Below are positions 17,490 through 26,584 of a stretch of 64,000 nucleotides of DNA, one piece after another (positions within the stretch are counted from its first letter, which is position 1; each line of letters begins with the position of its first letter). Both the position numbers and the translations under genes were made by a program. The notes beneath the pieces were generated by a model. That model did no database searches. It saw only the letters and a program-made list of their open reading frames with translations, and had not been told where the DNA came from. Source of the stretch: Myxococcaceae bacterium (GTDB lineage Bacteria > Myxococcota > Myxococcia > Myxococcales > Myxococcaceae); NCBI GenBank assembly GCA_016926755.1, contig JAFGNZ010000048.1, positions 34,643 to 98,642 on the forward strand, in the 5' to 3' direction.

Positions 17490-18692
17490 CTACAGGCTCC
17501 GGCCTGCCTTGATCATCGCCTCGCCCACGTGGGCGCGGAGCTCCTCGACGCGGGCCTCCCAGCTCTCGTGGAAGATGCGCTCGGCGCGCTCGCGGCTGGG
17601 GCCCGCGCCCTCGGCGAGGCACTCGTCCACCTCGCGCACGAAGTCCTCCGTGGAGGTGGCCAGCCTGCACAGCCCCACCTTGCGCACCTCGGGGATGTCC
17701 GTGGACACCACGGGGAGCCCGGCGGCCAGGTACTCGCGGACCTTCAGCGGGTTGGCGTTGAGGGTCAACTCGTTGACCTTGAAGGGCATCAGGGCCAGAT
17801 CGAACGCGCGGCAATAGCCCGGCAGGCGCGTGTACGGCTTGCGCCCCAGCAAGTGGATGTTGGGCACCACCTTCATCGCGGCCACGTCGCAGTCCGGCGC
17901 CACCTTGCCGATCAGGACGACGGAGCCCTCCGGGTGCGCCTTCGCCGTGGCGATGATCGCCGCTTGATCCACCCAGTCCGCCACCAACCCGAAGAAGCCG
18001 ATGATGGGCCTGGGCAGGCGGGCGATGTCCTCTGGGATGGCGGTGGCCGGATCGCACGCCTTCACGAAGTGCTGGAAGTCCACGCCGTGGCGCACCAGCA
18101 CGGTGCGCGGGTTCACCTTCGCCTTGTTCTCGCGCAGGCGCTCAGCGGAGGTGATCACCAAATCCGCCCTCTGCAGCAGCCGCTCCTCCAGCTCCGCGAT
18201 GTGGCGCCCGTTCGTGTCACTGAACGCGGAGAACTCGTCCACGCAGTGGTAGACGACGAGCTCCTCGCCCAGCGTGCCCGACACGGGCGCGGAGGCCGGC
18301 AGGAAGGACCAGGAGATGGGCCGCTTGAAGTGGAGCCTGCGCATCGCCTGCTTCACCTGGAGCCGCAGCAGCTCGCGGTTCGCGGCCCGCACCACCTCCG
18401 AGCCGTAGAACGGGAGGGCCAGCGGCGCCAGCACGAAGAGGTTGGGCTCCACCTCGCGGAGGCCCTCGGTGAAGGAGGACAGCTTCCTCCAGATGCGCTG
18501 AAGATCGTGCGCGTTCGCCTTGGGCGCGCGGTTGCCAATGCTGTTGACCCACAGCACGCGGTTGTCCCTCGAGAGGATCCGCATGATGTGGACCTTGGAC
18601 AGGGGATCCCCATCCCAGTCGTTGGAGAAGACCACCAGGTCCCGTCCTCGCAGGGCCCGGCGTGCCAGATCCATGTCTTCGCTGCGCCGCAT
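17490..18692 (-). CDS. exoP: ExoP-like family 4 glycosyltransferase
   Basis: The 400-residue GT-B glycosyltransferase probably adds a sugar to the lipid-linked repeat unit on the cytoplasmic side. It starts MRRSEDMDLARRALRGRDLV (AGGAG upstream). It has an N-terminal Rossmann-like half with NRVLWVNSIGN, a hinge at PRPIIGFFGLVADW, and a C-terminal nucleotide-sugar site with GRKPYTRLPGYCRAFDLALM and NPLKVREYLAAGLPVVSTDI, the GT4 E-x7-E region. It is last in the run deacetylase, flippase, acetyltransferase, GT, GT, the order of M. xanthus MXAN_3259-3263 (exoL-P). The symbol rests on that synteny and function; the sugar is unknown. Confidence 0.85.
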   Translation of the reverse strand: MRRSEDMDLARRALRGRDLVVFSNDWDGDPLSKVHIMRILSRDNRVLWVNSIGNRAPKANAHDLQRIWRKLSSFTEGLREVEPNLFVLAPLALPFYGSEVVRAANRELLRLQVKQAMRRLHFKRPISWSFLPASAPVSGTLGEELVVYHCVDEFSAFSDTNGRHIAELEERLLQRADLVITSAERLRENKAKVNPRTVLVRHGVDFQHFVKACDPATAIPEDIARLPRPIIGFFGLVADWVDQAAIIATAKAHPEGSVVLIGKVAPDCDVAAMKVVPNIHLLGRKPYTRLPGYCRAFDLALMPFKVNELTLNANPLKVREYLAAGLPVVSTDIPEVRKVGLCRLATSTEDFVREVDECLAEGAGPSRERAERIFHESWEARVEELRAHVGEAMIKAGRSL

Positions 18693-18735
18693 GTCCCGTC
18701 TCCTGTGTGGAAGGCCAGAGAGCGCCGCTCAGGCC

Positions 18736-19794
18736 TCAGCTGGCCACCCTGGACCGCGCGCTCCCGAGCCGCGACGCCGACAGCTCCTCGTACAGCCCCA
18801 GCATCACCGGCCCCGCATCCGGCGAGGCCACCGACACCGGCCCCTGGGCCAGCGCCTGCCTCACCCGCTGCGCGAGGTCCGGCGCATGGCCGGCCCGGAA
18901 GAGGTACGTCCCCTCGGGCCTGGCGCACGCATCGCTGGCCACGCAGGGCACGCCCAGCGCCAACGCCTCGCGCACGGAGATGGCATCCCCGTCATGAGTC
19001 GTGGGACGGACGAACGCGTCGCACCGCGACAGCAGGGCGAGCGCCTCCTCATGCTCCAGCTCGCCCAGGTCCTCCAGGTGCGCCGCCACCCGGGCCTCGC
19101 GAGCATCCCGCGCGAACTCCGGAGAGCGCGTCCCCGGGCCGAAGACCGCGAGCCCCACCTCCGGCAGCTCGTCCGCGATCAGCCGGAGCGCGCGGAACAT
19201 CACCATCCGCCCATAGATGGGCGAGGGGTGATGCGCCATCGCCAGCAGCGGCTTGCGCCGGGTCCGGGCCCGCTCCACCGCGTCCGTTACCAGCCCTGGC
19301 CGCACCTGCGAGGCGCAGAACGCCGGGTGGACGAGGATCTTCCCCGCCGGTACGCCGCAGCCAACGAGCGCTCCCTTCACCGCCTCCGATACCGCGATCA
19401 CTTGCGAGTAACCGACGAGCGCCGCCCGGGCGAAGGCCCGGTGCGCCGAGGAGGCCGCCAGGAAGTCCGGCAGCACCCCCGAGTGCAGGGTGATGAGGCG
19501 GGGTGAACGGGGCGCCGGGAGGCCAGCCGCGACGGCCAGCATCCAGGACTTCGGGTTGTTGCCGCTGGTGTGGACGTGCACCGTCCACCCAGCGCTCAAG
19601 AATCCCGCGAGCCGCAGGCCGAACTGCGCGAGGGAGCGGACTGGGGTGACGTCCGGAGCCGGCCGGCCGCCCTTGCCAATATCCAACACCTTCGCCTCGA
19701 CGCCACGCTCGCGTAGAAATCGATGGAGCTGCTGAACGTGAATCGCCACACCGCCATGGGGCGGTGGGTAGTCGCCAACGAGGAGCACTCGCAT
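18736..19794 (-). CDS. exoO: ExoO-like family 4 glycosyltransferase
   Basis: The 352-residue GT-B enzyme starts MRVLLVGDYPPPHGGVAIHV, the Gly-rich acceptor-side loop of GT4 enzymes. It shows a VIAVSEAVKGAL segment, LLAMAHHPSPIYGRMVMFRA at the domain hinge, and DLGELEHEEALALLSRCDAFV then DGDAISVREALALGVPCVAS near the donor site. GGGAGG lies eight bases before the ATG. In M. xanthus exoO is needed for an intact spore coat polysaccharide (established for that species). Here it sits 18 bases downstream of the acetyltransferase gene and 43 bases before exoP. Confidence 0.85.
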   Translation of the reverse strand: MRVLLVGDYPPPHGGVAIHVQQLHRFLRERGVEAKVLDIGKGGRPAPDVTPVRSLAQFGLRLAGFLSAGWTVHVHTSGNNPKSWMLAVAAGLPAPRSPRLITLHSGVLPDFLAASSAHRAFARAALVGYSQVIAVSEAVKGALVGCGVPAGKILVHPAFCASQVRPGLVTDAVERARTRRKPLLAMAHHPSPIYGRMVMFRALRLIADELPEVGLAVFGPGTRSPEFARDAREARVAAHLEDLGELEHEEALALLSRCDAFVRPTTHDGDAISVREALALGVPCVASDACARPEGTYLFRAGHAPDLAQRVRQALAQGPVSVASPDAGPVMLGLYEELSASRLGSARSRVAS

Positions 19795-19812
19795 GACGCT
19801 GGGACCTCCCGG

Positions 19813-20325
19813 CTACTGGAGCGCGGTGTGGGTGGCCCGGCCTTGAACCTGCCGGAGGGGCAGCAACCCCATCTCAATCTGGTAGGTCGTGAGCGGATCC
19901 GGATCCTTGCGGATCTCGCGCGCCGGCACTCCCGCGACGACCGTGGCCGCCGGCACATCCTTGAGGACCACCGCGTTGGCGCCGATCACCGCGAAGTCGC
20001 CGATGTGGATGTTGCCGAGGATCTTCGCCCCCGCGCCGATGCGGACATAGTCCCCGATGACCGGCGCACCCTCAATGCCCGAGCGTCCGCCGATGGTCAC
20101 CTGCTGGGAGATGAGGCAGTGGCGCCCCATCTTCGTCGCCTTGTGGATGACGACTCCGATGCCGCCATACCCGAGCTGCGTGCCTTCACCGAGCTCCGCC
20201 TCGTACGGGATGTACGAGCTGTGCAGATAGTAGATGGCCTTGCGCAGCAGATCCGGAACCAGCGGAACTCCGCGCTGGTGCAGCCTGCGCGCGAGCCGAT
20301 ACAGCGACATCCCGTCCACACCCAT
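19813..20325 (-). CDS. exoN: ExoN-like hexapeptide-repeat O-acetyltransferase
   Basis: The 170-residue protein has the left-handed beta-helix of hexapeptide acyltransferases: repeats such as GIGVVIHKATKMGRHCLISQ, VTIGGRSG, VIGDYVRIGAGAKILGNIHI, GDFAVIGANAVVLKDVP and VVAGVPAREI. This is closest in style to serine acetyltransferase-like sugar O-acetyltransferases. The catalytic His is probably in VVIHKAT. I start at ATG 20323-20325, which has GGGAGG seven bases upstream; the open frame reaching 20412 is not Shine-Dalgarno supported. It likely acetylates a sugar of the exo polysaccharide or its precursor. Position between the flippase and glycosyltransferase genes supports the exoN assignment. 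Confidence 0.8.
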   Translation of the reverse strand: MGVDGMSLYRLARRLHQRGVPLVPDLLRKAIYYLHSSYIPYEAELGEGTQLGYGGIGVVIHKATKMGRHCLISQQVTIGGRSGIEGAPVIGDYVRIGAGAKILGNIHIGDFAVIGANAVVLKDVPAATVVAGVPAREIRKDPDPLTTYQIEMGLLPLRQVQGRATHTALQ

Positions 20326-20412
20326 TGCTCCCTCCCCATCAACCCGTGGACCGGAAGCTAGGTACCCACCCCTGAGGAAGGAAGTCCTCCCCAGGAGTCC
20401 GGTCCCCCTCAC

Positions 20413-21930
20413 TCATGCCGCCCCGCGGGACCGCATGGCCGCGAGGACGCGCAGCGGCCGGACCCCGGTGGCGTACAGCACCGCCACGTATCCAATGCCG
20501 AACAGCACTCCGGCGACGGTCAGCGGGAGCAAGCGCCAGAAGAAGCCCTCGGGCAGCTCGTCCCAAGTGCCCAGGCTCCCCGCGCGCAGCGCGAAGATGC
20601 CGGCCCCCGCCGCGACGGCCGCCAGGGCCGCCTTGCCCAGCTCGGACCAGGGGAGGACGTCCCGGATCCGCAGCCGCCGCTCCGGCGTGGACAGCGCCGC
20701 GGGCACGCGCGCCAGCAGCGTCACCTTGCCCACCAGCTCCGCCACCGCCCAGGAGACGATGCCCCCCTTCATCCCAAAGTGACGCACGCCCAGCCAGACG
20801 AGCGGCACCGTCACCACCGCCTTGATGAGGTACGAGACGAAGATGGAGCGCGTGTACCCCCTGGCGCGCAGCACGCCATCCATCGGCAGGATGGACATCA
20901 CCACGCCCAGCACGCTCACTCGGAAGATGGGCACCGCGGGGTGGAACTTCGCGCCAAAGAGCGCGCCGATGAACTCGGGCGCCGCGGCGAAGAGGAACGC
21001 GGCGAACGGCAGGAACACGAAGGAGAGCTTGCCCGCCGCCTCGCGGAAGGCCCCCACCGCCTCCTCCAGCCGGCCCTCCTTCTCCAGCTCGCCCAGGCGC
21101 ACCATCAGCACCTCGCTCGTGGGCGTATAGAGGAGATCCACCACCGGGAGCTGGAAGCAGCCCACCCGGTAGAGCGCGTACAGCGCCGGAGCCACCGCCC
21201 CCGCCACCACGAACAGGTGCGCGTTCTGCTGGGGAATGGAGAGCGCCATGGCCGCGCCGAACGGGGCCGCATACACCAGCTGCTCGCGCAGCAGCCCTCC
21301 GCTCACCAGCGGCCCGGTAGTACCCCGAAGCGCGATCAGCCAGGCCGCCAGGTAGCGCAGGCCGGCGAGCCCCGCCACCGCCATCATCATCCCGTGCAGG
21401 GAGGCCCCCAGCAGGCATGGCACCACCATGGCCGCCGCCCGCAGGCTGTCCGACACCAGGTACGCCACGGCGGACTGCCGGGTGCGCCCCTGGCTGGTGA
21501 GGGACACCTCCAGCGGGAACGCCCCCATGGTCAGCGCGGTGTAGAGCGCCAGCTCCACCTGGTACTCCAGGAGCGCGGGGTTGGAGAACAGCCTCGACAC
21601 CGGCTCCAGCAGCCAGAACACCAGCCCCGCCCCCGTCACCCCCGCCAGGGACATGAGCAGCATCGTCTGCCCCAGGTAGGGCCGCTTCTGCTCCACCCGA
21701 GGCAGGAAGTAATACAGGCTCTGCACCACGCCGAACGGCAGGACGTAGGCGAGCGTCGCGGTGATCAGGAAGAGCTGGTAGTACGTCCCATACTCCTCGA
21801 GGCTGAGCACCCGCGCGAGGACGAGCGGAATGGACAGCGTCAGCACGGCGGTGAACAGCCGGGCCAACACCAGGGGACCGGCCTTGCCCAGGAACGACGC
21901 GGGCGAGGCCGGCACCGAGGAGGTGCTCAC
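20413..21930 (-). CDS. exoM: ExoM-like Wzx flippase (MATE/MVF-type polysaccharide transporter)
   Basis: The 505-residue integral membrane protein should flip the undecaprenyl-linked repeat unit to the periplasm. I count about 12-14 hydrophobic segments. It opens SFLGKAGPLVLARLFTAVLT, with RVLSLEEYGTYYQLFLITAT, the start typical of PST/Wzx transporters, and continues with LPFGVVQSLYYFLPR. It starts with GTG at 21928-21930 overlapping the TGA of the deacetylase gene (GTGA), so it is coupled to it. In M. xanthus the equivalent MXAN_3260 was shown to be the spore-coat flippase. The longer frame upstream belongs to the deacetylase shadow. Confidence 0.9.
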   Translation of the reverse strand: MSTSSVPASPASFLGKAGPLVLARLFTAVLTLSIPLVLARVLSLEEYGTYYQLFLITATLAYVLPFGVVQSLYYFLPRVEQKRPYLGQTMLLMSLAGVTGAGLVFWLLEPVSRLFSNPALLEYQVELALYTALTMGAFPLEVSLTSQGRTRQSAVAYLVSDSLRAAAMVVPCLLGASLHGMMMAVAGLAGLRYLAAWLIALRGTTGPLVSGGLLREQLVYAAPFGAAMALSIPQQNAHLFVVAGAVAPALYALYRVGCFQLPVVDLLYTPTSEVLMVRLGELEKEGRLEEAVGAFREAAGKLSFVFLPFAAFLFAAAPEFIGALFGAKFHPAVPIFRVSVLGVVMSILPMDGVLRARGYTRSIFVSYLIKAVVTVPLVWLGVRHFGMKGGIVSWAVAELVGKVTLLARVPAALSTPERRLRIRDVLPWSELGKAALAAVAAGAGIFALRAGSLGTWDELPEGFFWRLLPLTVAGVLFGIGYVAVLYATGVRPLRVLAAMRSRGAA

Positions 21931-23123
21931 GTAGGCTCCCCCTTCGGGCCGAAGCCTTCGCTCCGGCCGAGCAGGCGACTGGCGGCGACCGCCGCGGATG
22001 AGTGCGTGCGCCTGCCCGGCACCGGGCGGCTCATGCCCAGCACACCGAAGCAGTCGTCGAGCTGGCACCCGGTGAGCGCTGCCGAGTATTCCCCGAGCAC
22101 CCCGATGCTGAAGTTCTCCCACAGCACCTTGCGCTTGAGGGTGAACGGATCCCCACCGATGCGGTTGGGCAGATCCTCGGTGGTGACGCCCGAGCGGAAC
22201 CCGTTGGCCTTCAGGACGGCGATGATCTCGTCCGAGTACCAGCCATTGCAGTAGGCGAAGTCCCTCACCTGGATCTGCACCTCTCGCTCGATGGCGAGCT
22301 TGGACTCGACGATCTCCCGCGTGACGACCTCGGGCGGCTCCAACGTCAGCACGGTGTGCCCCAGCGTGTGGGCGCCGAACTCGAAGCCGTCCCGCGCCAT
22401 GCGGCGCACCTCGTCCCAGCTCATGAGCTCGCCCTGCTCCGGCAGCAGGTCCGGGCCGCCGCCCAGCTCCTGCTCGAGCGCCTCGATGAGCTCCAGGAGC
22501 ACGCCCGCCGGGTGCTCTCCGATGAAGTCATCCAGCGCCGCCGAGAGCGGCTTCTTCCCGGAGAAGACAGGCCCGAGCAGCTCCAGCGCCGGCCCCGGCA
22601 GCGCGCTGAAGTACGGCCGGAACCCCCGCTGCCCGGCGCGGAGCACCAGGTGGAAGAGCCGGTCGTGGTTGAAGCGCCGATTCGTGCCGATGAAGTCCGT
22701 CGGCAGGTAGATGATGGCCGGCACGCCCATCCGCCTCAGCAGCGGGTACGCGTACCGATACACGTCCCGGTACCCGTCATCGAAGGTGACGACGCACAGA
22801 TCCCGCTTCGCCACCCTGCGCCCGGTCATCACGCCCACTGCATCACCGATGCTGGCGAACTCGTAGCCTGCCGCGGCGGCCTCCTCCAGGTGCCGCCGCA
22901 ATGTCTCCTGCGAGATGAGCAGCCCCGGAATGGAGCGCTGCATCTCACCCGTGAGATCCTCAACCACCCGGTGGTAGCTCACGATGAGGATGCGCCTTCC
23001 TCCCGACTGGCTCCGGCGGTACGCCGCCATTGCCTTGCGCATCCCGCTGTAGTGAAGCACCCCGGCGGCCGCTACCTTGACCACCCTCCGCGCCAACCGA
23101 CCCGCCCCCATGACCTCCCCCAT
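21927..23123 (-). CDS. exoL: ExoL-like polysaccharide deacetylase (NodB homology)
   Basis: The 398-residue protein contains a carbohydrate esterase 4 domain: RILIVSYHRVVED, VVTFDDGYRDVYRYAYPLL (the catalytic Asp and metal Asp pair), FGAHTLGHTVL (metal-binding His pair) and VRDFAYCNGWYSDE. About 60 residues are inserted between motif 1 and the His motif. No signal peptide is visible, so it may act on lipid-linked intermediates in the cytoplasm. It is the first gene of exoL-M-N-O-P, preceded by a sigma-54-type promoter at 23151-23167. ATG 23121-23123 (AGGAG upstream) is my start; ATG 23109-23111 is an alternative. It would N-deacetylate an amino sugar of the coat polymer. Confidence 0.87.
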   Translation of the reverse strand: MGEVMGAGRLARRVVKVAAAGVLHYSGMRKAMAAYRRSQSGGRRILIVSYHRVVEDLTGEMQRSIPGLLISQETLRRHLEEAAAAGYEFASIGDAVGVMTGRRVAKRDLCVVTFDDGYRDVYRYAYPLLRRMGVPAIIYLPTDFIGTNRRFNHDRLFHLVLRAGQRGFRPYFSALPGPALELLGPVFSGKKPLSAALDDFIGEHPAGVLLELIEALEQELGGGPDLLPEQGELMSWDEVRRMARDGFEFGAHTLGHTVLTLEPPEVVTREIVESKLAIEREVQIQVRDFAYCNGWYSDEIIAVLKANGFRSGVTTEDLPNRIGGDPFTLKRKVLWENFSIGVLGEYSAALTGCQLDDCFGVLGMSRPVPGRRTHSSAAVAASRLLGRSEGFGPKGEPT

Positions 23124-23150
23124 GTGCAGAGCAACTCCTGCCTGCCCGGA

Positions 23151-23167
23151 ATGCACGGGGGATGCCA
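23151..23167 (-). promoter_or_regulatory. Sigma-54-type promoter of exoL operon
   Basis: On the minus strand the bases read TGGCATCCCCCGTGCAT: a -24 TGGC and a -12 TGCA with exactly ten bases between the GG and the GC, the sigma-54 geometry. Transcription would start near 23141, just before the AGGAG of exoL. In M. xanthus the homologous MXAN_3259 operon is, to my recollection, a target of the enhancer-binding protein Nla6. Confidence 0.7.
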
Positions 23168-23326
23168 GGGCCAAAGCCAGCGGATAGGGCCCTCTGCACC
23201 GGCCGGCGGGAAAGCCAGCCTGAAGTTCCTGGAACAAATGGGCCCAGCGGGAGAAAAATTTTCCAGATCCCAAGAACACGTTCCGCGCGCGCCGGCCCCC
23301 CCTCCTCAGCGTAGAGTGTGCGCCGT

Positions 23327-24427
23327 ATGACTCTGCCACTCGCCGGCCTGCTCCTCCTGCTGTCCACCGCCGCTGGCGCGCAGCCCGCCGCCACGCCCCC
23401 GGCCACTGCGCCGCTGTCCTCCCCTCCCCTGCCCTCGGGCTCGGATCCGTGCGCCGCCACCGAGGCCGACTACAACGAGGCCTTCGACGCGCTCGTGCGA
23501 GGAGAGGATGAGCAGGCGCTCGCGGCCCTCGAGCGCGTCCTGGCCTCCTGCCCCACCCACCCGTACGCGACCGAGTTCGCCCGGCTCGCGCGGAGCCGGC
23601 TCAACCCTGGAGCGAAGCTGGCGGAGGCGGCCCTGCTCGGCCCGGAGAAGCCCTCGGGCTTCGCGCGGGGGAGCCTGGTGGTGTGGCAGACGCTCCACGG
23701 CGGGGCGCAAGGAGCCCTGCTGTGCGCGATCGTCGACTGCGATGGCCGAGTCGTCCTCGGCGCCTCGCTCGCGGGAGCGGCCCTGGGCGCCACGGCTTCA
23801 TGGCTGCTGACCAACGAGGGGATCACCTCGGGCCAGGCGGCGGTGATCAACTCGGGGACGACCTGGGGCGTCTGGTACGGCATCGCCGCGCTCTCGATCT
23901 TCGACATGGGCGACGAGGCCGCGCTCGGGACCGTGATGGCCAGCATGGCGGGCTTCACGGTGGCGGGCGTCGCCCTGTCCCACTTCACCACCCCCAACGC
24001 GGGCCAGGTCTCCATGGCCAACTCGGGCGGCCTGTGGGCGGGCGTGGTGTCGGCGCTCTTCCTCATCACGGTAGATGACGGGGACACGGCGACCTTCTTC
24101 GGCATCGAGTCAGTGGTCACCGGAGCGGGCCTCCTCACCTTCGCGCTCCTCTCCCAGTCCTTCCCCGTGTCCCGCGGCCGGGTGCTGCTGATCGACTCGG
24201 GCGGCATCCTCGGCGGCCTGCTGGGCGCGGCCACCGTGGCCCTCTTCGGTGGGGAGAGCGATCCCATCGCGATCGGCGCCGGGATCGGAGCGCTCAGCGG
24301 CCTGGGCCTCACCACCTGGATCACCCGCGACTTCGATGATCCCTCGCCCTCCAGCCCCCAGGTGACGCTCGCGCCCACCCTCATGGGCCGTGAGGGTGCG
24401 GGCCTGGTCCTGGGAGGGCGCTTCTAG
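23327..24427 (+). CDS. Hypothetical exported/membrane protein
   Basis: The 366-residue product starts with a signal peptide (MTLPLAGLLLLLSTAAGAQP), a Pro/Ala spacer, and a short helical region like half a TPR (YNEAFDALVRGEDEQALAAL). It then has about eight Gly/Ala-rich hydrophobic segments with small-residue patterns (for example VVLGASLAGAALGATASWLL and GGILGGLLGAATVALFGG). The ending APTLMGREGAGLVLGGRF resembles the last strand of an outer-membrane protein. I do not recognise a named family; Gly-rich proteins of this kind are frequent in myxobacteria. ATG 23327 is used; GTG 23318 is an in-frame alternative. It is divergent from exoL and 89 bases before ccmA. Confidence 0.7.
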   Translation: MTLPLAGLLLLLSTAAGAQPAATPPATAPLSSPPLPSGSDPCAATEADYNEAFDALVRGEDEQALAALERVLASCPTHPYATEFARLARSRLNPGAKLAEAALLGPEKPSGFARGSLVVWQTLHGGAQGALLCAIVDCDGRVVLGASLAGAALGATASWLLTNEGITSGQAAVINSGTTWGVWYGIAALSIFDMGDEAALGTVMASMAGFTVAGVALSHFTTPNAGQVSMANSGGLWAGVVSALFLITVDDGDTATFFGIESVVTGAGLLTFALLSQSFPVSRGRVLLIDSGGILGGLLGAATVALFGGESDPIAIGAGIGALSGLGLTTWITRDFDDPSPSSPQVTLAPTLMGREGAGLVLGGRF

Positions 24428-24516
24428 CTGGCCCTCCCGAGAGCAAGGGGGCAGCCAGCGACAAGCCGGCTTTCACTGGAGAAAGGCGCGGTTTCCGGTT
24501 ACGAACGCTTCCCTCG

Positions 24517-25182
24517 ATGCAAGCCCCCGCCCCCGCCTCGCCTCCCGCGATCGCACTGCACGACGTGAGCAAGCGCTATGGGCGCCACTGGGCCCTGGCG
24601 CGCCTCACCTACTCCCTGCCGCCTGGCCGCTCCCTGCTCCTCACCGGCCATAATGGCTCCGGGAAGACCACCCTGCTCCGCCTGGTGGCCACCGCCCTGA
24701 GCCCCACGGCCGGACACATCGAGGTGCTCGGGCGGAACACCGTGAGCGACCGTGACACCGTGCGTCAGAACATCGCGCTCCTGTCCCACGCCAGCTTCCT
24801 CTACGAGGATCTCACGGCCCAGCAGAACCTCACCGTGCTTGCCCGCCTGCTGGGGCTGCCCTCTCCCACGGACGTGGCCAACGAGTTGCTGACGCGGGTG
24901 GGCCTCACGCGCCGCACCCAGAGCCCCGTGCGCCAGTTCAGCGCCGGCATGCGCAAGCGCCTGGCCATCGCGCGGCTCTTGATGAAGGCGCCGAGCCTGG
25001 CGCTGCTGGACGAGCCCTTCGGGGAGCTGGATCCGTCCGGCATCCAGGCCATGGAGACCATCATCGGCGAGCTGAAGGCCTCGGGCGTCACCGTCATCCT
25101 CGCCACCCACCTCATCGAGCAGGGGCTGTCCCTGTGCGAGGAGCGCCTCCACCTCAGCGAAGGCCGGGCGGTGGCCGCGTGA
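24517..25182 (+). CDS. ccmA: Haem exporter ATP-binding protein CcmA
   Basis: The 221-residue ABC ATPase powers release of holo-CcmE during cytochrome c maturation. It shows Walker A (GHNGSGKTTLLRL, near residue 45), the signature variant FSAGMRKRLAIARLL, Walker B (LALLDEPFGELD), and the switch His (ILATHLIEQG). The FSAGM signature instead of LSGGQ is usual for CcmA. It is the first gene of the ccm cluster and overlaps ccmB by four bases (GTGA). Confidence 0.93.
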   Translation: MQAPAPASPPAIALHDVSKRYGRHWALARLTYSLPPGRSLLLTGHNGSGKTTLLRLVATALSPTAGHIEVLGRNTVSDRDTVRQNIALLSHASFLYEDLTAQQNLTVLARLLGLPSPTDVANELLTRVGLTRRTQSPVRQFSAGMRKRLAIARLLMKAPSLALLDEPFGELDPSGIQAMETIIGELKASGVTVILATHLIEQGLSLCEERLHLSEGRAVAA

Positions 25183-25874
25183 AGCGCCCCGCCCCCATTG
25201 GCCTGTTCCGGGCCGCCTTCGTCCTGCTGGGAAAAGATCTTCTTATCGAGTGGCGCACCCGCGCTCGCCTCAACGCGCTGGTCTTCTTCTCGCTCTCCAC
25301 GCTGCTGCTCTTCTCCTTCGCGCTGGGCCCGGACACCAAGCTGCTCGAGCGCAATGCGGGCGGCTACCTGTGGCTGGCCATCCTCTTCGCCAGCACCCTC
25401 TCCATGGGAGAGTCCTTCCGGATCGAGTACGAGAACGCCTGCCTGGATGGCCTGCGGCTGGCCCCTGCGGACGCGCGCGCCATCTTCCTGGCCAAGGCCA
25501 TGGGCAACACGCTGCTGCTCGTCGCGCTCGGCGGCCTGCTCATCCCCGTGATGGTGGCCCTCTACGGGGTGAAGGTGGTGCTGGGTGTCGGCCCGCTCCT
25601 GGCCACGCTGGCGCTCGGGTGTATGGCGCTCGCCGCCCCGGGGACCGTGTATGCAGCCATCGCCAGCAACGCACGCGCGAGGGACGTACTGCTACCTCTG
25701 CTATTGTTCCCGCTGATTGTTCCCGCCCTGCTGGCCTCGGCCAAGGCGATGATGCTGGTGCTCCAGGGAGACCCGATGAATCAGCTCAACTCATGGTTCG
25801 GTCTGCTGGGCGGGTTCAACCTGATCTACTGGGGCCTGGGCTTCGCCCTCTTCCCCCGAGTCATCGAGGACTGA
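25179..25874 (+). CDS. ccmB: Haem exporter membrane subunit CcmB
   Basis: The 231-residue protein has six hydrophobic segments and the CcmB opening RAAFVLLGKDLLIEWRTRAR, then LWLAILFASTLSMGESFRIE. A later segment is VLLPLLLFPLIVPALLASAK, also characteristic of the family. It starts with GTG overlapping the ccmA stop. It works with CcmA and CcmC to deliver haem to CcmE at the periplasmic face. Confidence 0.92.
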   Translation: MKRPAPIGLFRAAFVLLGKDLLIEWRTRARLNALVFFSLSTLLLFSFALGPDTKLLERNAGGYLWLAILFASTLSMGESFRIEYENACLDGLRLAPADARAIFLAKAMGNTLLLVALGGLLIPVMVALYGVKVVLGVGPLLATLALGCMALAAPGTVYAAIASNARARDVLLPLLLFPLIVPALLASAKAMMLVLQGDPMNQLNSWFGLLGGFNLIYWGLGFALFPRVIED

Positions 25875-25876
25875 TC

Positions 25877-26584
25877 ATGGGCAAGTTCTTACGAATGGCA
25901 TTGCCACCCATCGCGCTGGGGCTGCTGGTGACGGGCCACTACATCGGCCTGGCCGTGGCCCCTCCGGATCGCGAGATGGGAGACGTGCAACGCATCATGT
26001 ACGCCCACGTCCCCGCGGTGTGGATCGCCCTGATGGCGCTGACGATCAACTTCATCTGCTCGGTGGTGTACCTGTTCAAGCCGAGCTGGAAGACGGACTC
26101 GCTGGCGGAGGCCTCCGCCGAGGTGGGGCTGCTGTTCGGCACGGTGGGCGTGCTGCTGGGCGCCATCTGGGGCCGGCCCACCTGGGGCGTCTACTGGACG
26201 TGGGATCCCCGGCTGACGACGGCGGCCATCCTGCTGGTGTCCTACATGGGCTACATGGCGCTGCGCCGCTTCGTGGAGGATCCGGAGAAGCGCGCGGTGT
26301 GGAGCGCCGTGGTGGGCATCATCGCCGCGGTGGATCTGCCCATCATCTGGTACTCGGTGAAGTGGTGGCGCAGCCTGCACCAGGTGCAGTCCTCTCCGAA
26401 GACGGTGGATCCGGAGATGGTGCTGCCGCTGCGCATCAGCGCCTTCGCCTTCCTGGCCTTCATGATCCTCTTCATCCTCCACCGCTACCGGATCGCCCTG
26501 CACGAGCGGCAGGCGGAGGTGGCCCTGCCTGACGCGCTGCCCACGGACGGCCCTCAGGCCAACCGCACCCCGGGGGTGGTGTGA
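25877..26584 (+). CDS. ccmC: Haem-handling protein CcmC
   Basis: The 235-residue membrane protein carries the tryptophan-rich WWD signature WGVYWTWDPRLTT between flanking His residues: HVPAVW upstream and SLHQVQ downstream. These should ligate haem at the outer face of the membrane. It has six membrane segments and a short polar C-terminus. ATG 25877 lies two bases after the ccmB stop. It loads haem onto CcmE. Confidence 0.95.
   Translation: MGKFLRMALPPIALGLLVTGHYIGLAVAPPDREMGDVQRIMYAHVPAVWIALMALTINFICSVVYLFKPSWKTDSLAEASAEVGLLFGTVGVLLGAIWGRPTWGVYWTWDPRLTTAAILLVSYMGYMALRRFVEDPEKRAVWSAVVGIIAAVDLPIIWYSVKWWRSLHQVQSSPKTVDPEMVLPLRISAFAFLAFMILFILHRYRIALHERQAEVALPDALPTDGPQANRTPGVV

Noticed and set aside
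17529..19493. 654-codon plus-strand ORF opposite exoP/exoO
   Set aside because: Composition is biased with no domain, and both genes on the other strand have clear GT4 features.
24428..24516. Hairpin CTGGC...GCCAG after the unknown membrane protein as a terminator
   Set aside because: There is no T-tract after the stem and the stem has mismatches; support is too weak.
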